This document shows positions 56,001-64,000 of a stretch of 64,000 nucleotides of DNA, in pieces. The first letter of the stretch is position 1, and each line of letters starts with the position of its first letter. The stretch comes from Lasiodiplodia sp. COLG20. Its lineage: Eukaryota; Ascomycota; Dothideomycetes; Botryosphaeriales; Botryosphaeriaceae. A program made the position numbers and the translations under genes. The notes under the pieces were generated by a model. The model saw only the letters and a program-made list of their open reading frames with translations, had not been told where the DNA came from and ran no database searches. The DNA is taken from assembly GCA_009801085.1 (NCBI GenBank), contig VNWV01000002.1, forward strand, positions 682,001 to 746,000, read 5' to 3'.

Positions 56001-57490
56001 CCAAAGCACGTCTTGACGCCAAGCGAAGGGAGATCCAGCGATATTCTGAAACTGGCAAAGAGTTGCAGTTCATTGAAGATAACCTCGAGTTCGTTGACCA
56101 AAAGGAGTCGAAGCGCAACTTCTACGATGAAGTTCAAGGTTTCATTTTTGGCAAGGCGAACGACCTGGAAAGACTAACGACTCGCTTCGTTGAGGTCCAA
56201 GAAGACAACAGGCAAAAAGGAGAGGCTGTTGCAGACGACGTGGGATTTTCCAACATTGTCGACGGAGTCTCTAAGATCTCAGGTCGCTGCTTGGACTACT
56301 TCCTGGACCTTTGCCTCACCAAGCATGCTCAGTCACATGTCCAGCCCGGCCACGCTGTCGGTGCCGTTGGTGCCCAGTCTATTGGTGAACCTGGAACGCA
56401 GATGACGCTCAAGACTTTCCATTTTGCTGGTGTCGCTGGTATGAGTATCACACAGGGTGTCCCGCGTATCAAGGAAATCATCAACGCTTCCAAGGTCATC
56501 AGTACTCCTATCATCACATGCGAGCTGGAAAATAAGCACGACGTGCGTGCGGCTCGTCTGGTCAAGGCCCGTATCGAGAAGACGTACCTGAAAGACATCA
56601 CTCGATATATCGAAGACGTCTGGTACGACGATGGTAACTACCTCAACATGCGCATCGACTGGGACACTGTCAATTCTCTTGGTTTGGAGCTCACCCGAAA
56701 CGACTTGGAGCTTGCCATTCTCAAGGCACCGAAGCTCAAGATCGGCGCGGATGGTGGCAGAGTCGAATTCTTCAACAACCATCTACGCATCTACGTCCCT
56801 GATCTGAGTGATCCTCAAAGCGATAAGCAAAAGAGGGCTGCCGCAACCCGCTCGGCAGCCTCAAAGGCCAAGAATTCGACAGATGATGCCTACTTCGCCC
56901 GCATCCAACTCTTGAAGCGCGCCATTCCGGAAATCGCTATCAAGGGTTATCCGGAGGCTACTCGTGCCATCATCAAGAAGGAGGACAATGAGCAAGAGGA
57001 TGTATCACTTCTGGTTGAAGGTTACGGCCTGAGACTCATCATGGCAACTCCTGGTGTGAAGGGCACGCACACCTACACCAACTCGGTGCTTGAGAGTTTC
57101 GCAGTCCTAGGTATTGAGGCTGCACGCTCGACCATCATCAAGGAAATCGCGTCCGTCATGGGTTCCATGGATATCGATCCGCGACACATGCAGCTGCTCG
57201 CCGATGTCATGACCTACAAGGGCGACATTCTAGGTATCACGCGTTTCGGTCTGGCCAAGATGCGCGATTCTGTCCTGCAGCTTGCCTCGTTCGAGAAGAC
57301 ACCTGACCATCTTTTTGAGGCCGGTTATCGTGGTAAGAGTGACGGTGTGCAAGGTGTGTCGGAATGCATTATCCTCGGCCAAAGCATGGGCATCGGCACG
57401 GGTAGCTTCAAGGTCGTCCGGAAGCTGAACCTGGCCCAAGAGGATGTGGGAAGGAAGGGCGACGCATTCGAGGGACTCTACAGCTGGTAG
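53047..57490 (+). CDS. RPC1: RNA polymerase III largest subunit
   Basis: RPC1 is the catalytic beta'-like subunit that transcribes tRNA and 5S genes. Two exons (53047-53126 and 53176-57490, 49-bp intron) encode about 1464 aa. The first exon MATQGEVKEQVVDRIPKR splices in frame onto SNQDIVNQAV. N-terminal zinc-binding motifs are visible: CETCGEDLKSCNGHFGH and, further on, CPHCGATNGP. The active-site NADFDGDEMNLHVPQ chelates the catalytic magnesium, and SIGEPGTQMTLKTFHFAG marks the bridge-helix/trigger-loop region. The combination of motifs and length, together with conserved blocks near the clamp, fits Pol III rather than Pol I or II; there is no heptad CTD. The gene ends ...FEGLYSW. It is the longest exon after PLD. 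Confidence 0.97.
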
Positions 57491-59954
57491 ATGAAAGGGT
57501 GGTGGTGGTGGCGACAACGGAGTCATGCGGTGGGGATTCGGAGGCTAAGTTTACTGATTTTGGCTTGCATTGCGGCGGCGTTTCATTGGCAGATTCCTCT
57601 TCTGAACAAGGTGCAGTTCAGCTTACCTCCGACTTGCATTTTAGGTGCAGGAGCTAAAAACGTGTTTGACGGGTCGAATGACTGAAGCAATTCTATTTTC
57701 TCCACAGTAGTAGTAAGAAGCGCGGAAATACCAAATGTTGATTTTGAAGACGTTCACAACTCTTCCGCCCTCCCTGCCCACCGGGACATGATAAAGGGTT
57801 TCGCTCGCATATACGATCCCAGCGAGTCGCACTCTTCGGTAGCATGCCGTGCAAATCCTTCCCCCGTTCCTGTAGCAGACTGACTGCGGAAGGCCACTTG
57901 CCATCCATCCGTGAAACGTATTTTCGTCTTGCCTTTTTCCTGCTTGCTTCCGATTGCTCTCCACCCCAGTCGGATGCCCTGGTCGGGCCAGCCTCCCCAT
58001 CCCCCAGCTGCCCAACCTGCTGTGCTTGCTGCCTGCTGCAAGGCTGAGCGAACTCAGGGAGGGTTACGCAGAAACGGGGAGAAGATCACGCTTCCCGCTG
58101 CTGCCGTGGACCTCGATCTGCACGCGAGGCCATGCACGCGGGAAGAGAAGATGGCGACGGCGATCGCTGGAGCTATGTGGTGCTACTACTAGTAAGCAAT
58201 GTTGGCGTGAACGACTTGTCGGGAGCATTTCAGCTACCTTCTATGCTCGATGACGCACGGAGGAAGTCACATTGGCTGTTTTGCAACGACAGGGTGTCGA
58301 GGCTAAGAGTTATGCTGACCATTGATTTGTGGTGGAAGATGGCGATTAGCGAGGTGGAGCATGTGAGTGAGAGTTCCCGATCGCCGCGGCGGCGGTGTTC
58401 GTTAGCTACTTCCTCTTTGGATTTTCGATGCTTAAGTGCGCCTGTGACAGGACTTGGCAGGCTTACCTCTTCTTGATCTCCGAGCAGAACGCAGGGAGTT
58501 GCTGTATGATGCAGGGGAAAACGAGGACATGCGTGGAGTTAGCGTTGCAGGAGATTGGAAGAGGGTGGGGTGGTAGGTGGCAGTGGGAATGCGGTGTAGG
58601 ATGGGGAGGGAGGACCGCGCAGGAGCCCGCGGGCAGTGCTCCGGACTGGAAGACAGAGAACGAGAAGGAAGAAGGGAGGGATGGAGCAAGCTTGTCCTGC
58701 TGCTGACCAACCCTAATGCGGGTCTTCCTACCGAGAGCGTAGCCATCGTCGTGTAACGGCGAGCGAACACCTTTCCCGGCGTTGGGCGATGGTGAAAGCC
58801 GCTCTGGCGGTTCGCCACCGAAGCACCATGGCAGCACAACTCTCACGATAGCTGCACAGGTTGAAGGACATGCAGAGGCACGAGTGAGGCACAAGTCATG
58901 GCACAGGGCCGCAACCGCCGACGCCCCTCTGCTCCGATAGTGTGGCGCGGATGCATGTCGCTGTCGTGAGAGGTTCAAGGTCATTGCTACGGCGGAATGG
59001 AAAGGTCGTCGGTCTGGTACCGGTAATTGTGCTCCATCTCTGGGAGGGCCCGCGTTGTACGGCTGTCGTCATGTGCGCGCTTTAAGGTTCAAGGCCAAGG
59101 CGTTGGACTCTTGCTCTTGAACTTTCCCTTATGCTGTGCGATGGGTGAGGTAGTATGCATGAGGACCGGCATGCACTGGGCCTTTGCGTACGTGCGTTGT
59201 TGCGTGCGACTGAGTGACTTTTCGTCTTTGCTGATGCTGGGCCGATGTCTGCGAGATGCTCGAAATTCGTTCTGAAGCGCGTGCATTCTTTCGCTTGTTC
59301 TAGTGGCGCTCTCTTCCAACCCCAGTTACCCCATTCGGGTTCCTGCAGATGCACGAATATCTACTCCTTGCTTCATGTATTGAAGAGGGGGAAGCAGTAC
59401 GCGTGGACCTGCGCAGCTTGATGAGCCCGGGCATGGCTCACCGGCTTATCCGCATGGCTGGGCTTATGCGTGGAACTCGCGTGCAGCAGGCTGTGGCGTT
59501 GGGACCAACGGACTTGGTCGAGTTACACCCCCGGTGCGCATCCTGGTACGTGAGACGTTTTGAAGGGCGCTTAGAGGGAAAGTCACGCTTATATCGGGGT
59601 CGGGGTCCTGTTCGGTTATCGACATCCAGTGAGATGCGGGGGATGCTGAGGCTGTAAAGCAAAGACTGGCGAGTGAAGCGGTGTGTACAGCTGAGCCATT
59701 GGCTCTGGTTGCTGGTCCGGCGTGGCCGTTAGTTGGGGCCCGTTGCACAGAGGCTGACGGCCGTCTCCGTCCTCTGGAGTGCTTTCGTAACCGGCGTTAA
59801 CACACAATCAGCACTTTCGATAGGCGACAGCGTCATATCAGTGATTACGTGGGAAGCCTTCTGGGTATCAATCTTGTCTTCTCCCTCAATATTGCGCCGA
59901 AAAACACTGAAGAACACCGAATAGGAAAGTGACTTCCATTGTGACACAATTGTG
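57491..59954. other. convergent gap, about 2.5 kb, no clear gene
   Basis: Frames such as 59349-59657 (plus, 102 codons) and 58463-58984 (minus, 173 codons) have no recognised motifs or splice support. No MITE copy is present, unlike the four convergent gaps to the left. Confidence 0.45.
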
Positions 59955-60383
59955 TCAGGACGCCTGATCCTTGCCGTCGGCGTCGCTCCTCCGACGACCC
60001 TGGTCCTCGGGCTGGTCTTCCTCGTCTACACTCTGTCCGTAGAAGTTGGAGAACCCGCCTCCATAGCCTGGCCCGCTGCAGGAAGTTGCCGGTGACGTCA
60101 TTTGAGATGTACTTGTCGACGAAGTACCTGCATTGTTCAGGAGGCACTGGCGACAAGTCTCGGTAACGACACCACAGCCTTTGCACTGTTGGCAGATTGG
60201 GTTGCGATACCTGAAGAGAGAGTTTGGTGAGCTGATTTCGACGCTTAATGGCATCACTCACCCCTGGGGATGCCCGGCACACCGGGGACATGTCGAGATG
60301 GCTAAGCCACCAATACAAACATGCTGAGCGGGAGGCGGCGCTGATTCCGTGGAGCGTGCCGCGGTTGGCCAAGAACTTGACAT
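59955..60383 (-). CDS. small cysteine-rich, zinc-finger-like protein (125 aa)
   Basis: Two exons, 60383-60262 and 60210-59955 (51-bp intron, GTGAGT donor, CTTCAG acceptor), rejoin in phase. Eight cysteines lie between residues 23 and 63: C23, CPRC (32-35), CQQC (47-50), C53, and CRQC (60-63). The spacing CxxC, CxxCxxC and CxxC, with CKGCG, resembles a DnaJ-type or rubredoxin-like zinc knuckle, but it lacks the four-fold CxxCxGxG repeat of a true DnaJ centre. The C-terminal half is Ser/Thr/Gly-rich, then acidic and basic (EDQPEDQGRRRSDADG). I do not recognise the family. Clean splicing argues for a real gene. Confidence 0.7.
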
Positions 60384-62186
60384 TGTGACCGCTGCTTCCA
60401 AGCGAGGTGTAGGGCGTGGGGTATGCAAGCGCTGTTTGTAAAACCAGAGATGTCCTTTAGGTCAGATGCGTTGGACAGTTAGAGTGCGAAAAGGGAAGCA
60501 AGGCCTCAAGGCATAAAGAAACCTATTCGATGATTGACGGTTGGGCACGAGGCGAACGCTTGACTTCTTATAGCAGAGGAGCGTGGTATGGACCTGGAAT
60601 TACTCTCTGGGACTTGCGGACCAGTCAAAATTAGGGCGACAGCGTACTGGGACACAACCTTTGCTGACTGGCGGTAAATGGAAGCCTCGATGATCGAGCT
60701 GAACATCCGCTAGATCGGCATCCAATCAAGGTTCCTCGTCGGATCAGCCACGGGGAGTCAGCCGGACAGAACCCGGGACACTGGAATGCTGGAAGTCTCG
60801 AACAGACCGGACCACAGCAGTAAGCCGCTCAAACTTGCCAAACCAGTACGCAGTGGAATCGTTGACTTGAAGACCGTTTGCAAGACCCTGGTCATATATT
60901 GCGCGGGGAAAGGCCCGTGTACAGTGTGTTTTCCAGGTACTCTCTGGCCTGGGTAGGGGGGACGAAATTTGCTTATGCTGTGGTAATCGAATGCATGGAA
61001 TTACAGAGTGTGGTCTCTTTTAATTCAACGTACACATGTATTGTTAACACGTAGCCTGCTTTGTAGTTGCTCGATGCAAATCTGAAGAGCCTTTACCGCC
61101 GTGCGCCATTGTTGAGTTGGTTCGTACAACCCTATTGGCGCTACAGACAGCACAAGCCGAGGGGGGACAAACGCCGCAGAAGTTGCGATATCAATCGCGC
61201 CAGAGCATTGTGCCATGCTCTGGATAGTTCACCGCTTTCTCAATGATCCTAAAGCATGTCAACGGACGGAGGTTCAACCTAGGCTGAAACCCTGCGCTAG
61301 CCTATTCAAGAACTCGGTGTAACAATGCGAATGGTCTTCGTTTCCTGCCCAGGCATCTTCGGCCGGTTCGTCCATCCCGACGTCCTCTAGCCTCTTGTCT
61401 TGGCAGCACCATGTGGTCAGTCCCAAGAAGATGATGTTGCGTCTACGACCCACCACAGACACGTCCACGGATTGTGATAGACTAGTGCAATTACGATGAC
61501 GATGGGTACATCACATGAATCGTCTCAAGCTGTGATGTGAAGTGCGACACAGCTGGTACATACTCCCGGGAAAGCACCGCATCATAAGGTTGACAAGTGA
61601 AGGATCTTGTACGTACGTCCTAAAGTGTTCGGCTGAAATTTACGTGCTGTATTGTTGTTGAGAGCCTCTGACTTCATACGGCGCCACGCCTTCTGGTAAG
61701 TGTTGCATGATCCACAAGACGTGATACAGTGGCTACTGTCCTTCGTTGATGGAGGACTCGGCGGCTGCCTGCATGATTGTCTTTGGACACCACTTTAGAG
61801 ATCAGGTGAGGAAGATAGCTGCGCCACGTGGTCCAAGGTGTGCCTGAGAATCGATCTCGGAGCCTGGCCGTGAACTATTTCTTTGATGCTTGTAGCCGCA
61901 GACGCACCATCTCCAGCAGAATGGGGCTGACGATGCAGGGATGCAGTAGCCACGCATTCCGTTGATCTGCCGCTGATCTTCTGCGGACGGCCTTCTTGTT
62001 TTCCATCAGGATTTTGCACATGCCGGCATCGTGGCGAAGAGTAGATGGTTTGCAGTTTCTACGAGTTTATGAGCATTTTGTTGCATACCGAAAGGCCTTG
62101 TGCTGGGCTAGCAGCTTGCAATAATAGTGTACGTAATTCGTGGTCACCTGAGGTGCAGGCGCGCGGGGTGGACAGCTGGGAGTGCA
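60384..62186. other. intergenic region between the cysteine-rich gene and DTD
   Basis: About 1.8 kb with only short, motif-free frames (for example 61274-61468 minus, 64 codons). Nothing else is visible. Confidence 0.45.
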
Positions 62187-63025
62187 CTACTGAAGCAGTT
62201 CAGCTGGGATATTGAACTCCTTTTGGATGCGTCCAATCTTCGTCATGAGATCCTCGAGCTTGACTTTATCGGCATCCATGCCAGAAACGCCAGGGATATC
62301 CATCTTCGGGGGGTCCATGTCAATCTCAATGGTCACCTAAACCAAGGGAATCAGCCACGGCTTGTCAGGCGCGCGGGACAGGAGCAATAAGAACGGCGGA
62401 AGATTTACCGCTTCATCTTCGCAACGGTAATCCAAACCTACCGGACCATCATTCACGAGCGCAACGTCCATCATGGCCTGGAAGACGCCGTCTTTGACTC
62501 TGTCTTCTTGGTAGAGCTCTTTGGTTTTCTTGAAGAAGGAAGAGTACAGATCGCGAGCCAGCTGCTCGGGGGCCGATCTGTGGAAGCTTGGTTTCTTTCC
62601 CTTTTTGGTGGATGCGAGCAGGGTGAACTGTGAGACTGCACGAGTGGTACTTAGCGAGCCGCTCGCCAAAGGCTCAGGGGGCTGGCGGGCTCACCACACA
62701 GGACTTCGCCCCCGACGTCCTTCACATTCCGCTTCCACTGCGCAGGTCATCAAAAAGTGAAACTTGGCGCGGGCCGGGGCGAGGGATACCTTGCCGCCCT
62801 GGTCGTCGTCCCACAGCTGCATGGAGAGCACTTTGCCGGCCATCTTTTCGGCTTCAGTCGGCGTGTCTTCTTTGCCGACGCCCACAAAGACGAGAACGCC
62901 CTTGCCGATGCTGGAGATGAGGTTGCCGTCGACCGTCACCGACGCCGACTTGACGCGTTGCAGCACGGCTACGCCATTTCAGCACGGATTCTCGTGGGTT
63001 TGCCGCTCGGAAGGCTACCTTTCAT
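62187..63025 (-). CDS. DTD1: D-aminoacyl-tRNA deacylase
   Basis: Removes D-amino acids (and some glycine mis-charged) from tRNA, a cytosolic proofreading step. Five exons (63025-63019, 62968-62790, 62737-62695, 62635-62442, 62336-62187) with introns of 50, 52, 59 and 105 bp encode about 190 aa; the first exon is only 7 nt (ATG AAA G). N-terminus [20 protein letters not shown] is diagnostic. Core motifs: [51 protein letters not shown] and [14 protein letters not shown]. The VSQFTLLA and GPVT signatures form the active site. The C-terminal extension of about 40 residues ([14 protein letters not shown]..., then [10 protein letters not shown]) goes beyond the bacterial length. Head-to-head with NOT3. 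Confidence 0.93.
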
Positions 63026-63461
63026 TGTGTTGGTTTGTACGGCGTGTGACAGGTCGCAAGCCGAGGCTGCAGAGCAATGCAGCGGGCGAGCCGCCAGACA
63101 AGCGCGCAGTGGGACCAGTAGCAGGCGTCGCAAAGGGCGCAGGAGGGCGCGCAGCAGAGAGGGCGTGAGGCGTGGATGGTCTGGGCTGCGCGCCGGGGCC
63201 GGGGTTCTCAAGGGCGGCGGGCGGACAGCGCCCGGTCACGTGGGGGCCGCTGCAACGCCGACCCGACCAGCTACGCCCGGTCGTTTGCTCCCAGCTCCAG
63301 ACACCATCTCGCAGCCTCGCGCCCTCCGCTTTCGCGCGCACGCTCCCCGACTTCTCCACATCCTTCCCCGTCCGCTCGAGGCTCCACCCCCCGGGACTCC
63401 CTCGCACCGCGCCGCCCGCACCGCACCGCACCCGCTCCGGCGAGGCTATCTACGAGACACC
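63026..63461. promoter_or_regulatory. divergent promoter, DTD1 / NOT3
   Basis: 436 bp, GC-rich, with CCCGTCCGCTCG-type sequence; no TATA box or repeat was recognised. Confidence 0.35.
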
Positions 63462-64000
63462 ATGGCCGCGCGCAAACTCGCCCAAGAGATCGACCGATGC
63501 TTTAAGAAGGTCGCGGAAGGCGTCGCCGCATTCGAGGGCATCTATGAGAAGCTGCAACAATCCACCAACCCCGCACAGAAGGAGAAGCTTGAGGATGCAC
63601 TCAAGAAGGAGATCAAGAAGCTGCAACGCTCGCGAGACCAGATCAAGGCCTGGGCAGCATCCAATGAAATCAAGGATAAGAAGCCGCTGCTCGACCAGCG
63701 CAAGCTGATCGAGACGGTATGTGTTCGGCACGCCGGTCGCCCGATCCCCGCCGCCGGCTGAGCAACACGCAGCGCTGCTAACGTGCACACAGCAAATGGA
63801 GAAGTTCAAGGCAGTGGAGAAGGAGATGAAGACGAAGGCATACTCCAAAGAAGGCCTCTCTGCCGCATCTAAGCTCGATCCGAAGGAGAAGGAGAAGGTC
63901 GAGGTCTGCGACTTCCTGTCGAATATGGTCGAGGAGCTGGAGCGCCAAGTCGAGACGACCGAAGCGGAGGCCGCCACCCTACAAGCCGGTCTGAAGAAGG
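63462..64000 (+). CDS. NOT3: CCR4-NOT complex subunit NOT3/NOT5, 5' part (runs off the window)
   Basis: NOT3 links the CCR4-NOT deadenylase to mRNA decay and translation. Exon 1 is 63462-63716; a 76-bp intron (63717-63792) leads to exon 2, which runs to the window edge in frame. The N-terminal helical domain is well conserved: [73 protein letters not shown], and KAYSKEGL, typical of the NOT3 coiled-coil domain. The C-terminal NOT box lies outside the window. The ATG sits in CACCATGGCC. Confidence 0.93.

Noticed and set aside
59349..59657. 102-codon frame with an ATG in the RPC1 convergent gap
   Set aside because: Basic, low-complexity composition; nothing recognisable. Could be real only with transcript support.

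Overview
This window looks like nuclear DNA of a filamentous ascomycete (Pezizomycotina, probably Dothideomycetes; the class-level guess is weak). The main evidence is intron structure. Nearly every multi-exon gene has short introns (about 49-109 bp) with GTRNGY-type donors, many with CTAAC/CTGAC-like branch sites, and AG acceptors that rejoin the reading frame exactly. The gene set is also fungal: an ALG5-type glucosyltransferase, a fungal GT2 synthase, a GH16 enzyme, phospholipase D with PX and HKD motifs, the RNA polymerase III large subunit, NOT3, and ferrochelatase with an iron-sulfur C-terminus. I saw no bacterial operons, CRISPR arrays, rRNA or convincing tRNA.

Layout. 0-4 kb: a zinc-finger/EST1-type protein on the minus strand. 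4-10.8 kb: a gene-poor stretch ending in a small, strongly promoted glycine-zipper protein. 13-21.5 kb: MFS transporter, ferrochelatase, intracellular GH13 amylase, ALG5. 24-36 kb: a MOSC/flavin/2Fe-2S fusion reductase, an AT-rich gap, the GT2 synthase, a membrane-anchored GH16, and a secreted TIM-barrel-like protein of unknown activity. 37-46 kb: an unknown acidic protein, phospholipase D, an alpha/beta hydrolase. 47-50 kb: a head-to-head pair of a threonate-dehydrogenase-like enzyme and a class II aldolase. 51-57.5 kb: a tail-anchored FHA protein head-to-head with RNA polymerase III subunit 1. 60-64 kb: a small cysteine-rich protein, D-aminoacyl-tRNA deacylase, and the start of NOT3 (cut by the window edge).

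From 16 kb to 60 kb the genes alternate strand without exception, as a run of divergent pairs separated by convergent gaps. Carbohydrate and cell-wall functions are frequent between 18 and 36 kb.

The most interesting non-genic signal is a family of short, hairpin-forming inverted-repeat elements that look like non-autonomous MITEs. About seven copies are present. The complete ones are about 234 bp, with outer inverted repeats (CAGAGGGGTATT... to GGCTAGCGCGAAGA) around an inner palindrome of about 80-90 bp (GAAGCTATCGTCCGGACG and its complement). Four copies sit in convergent 3'-3' gaps and two sit in divergent promoters. I found no clear CRISPR-like, toxin or viral system.

All gene models were spliced by eye from the sequence; family names rest on recognised motifs, not on a database search.
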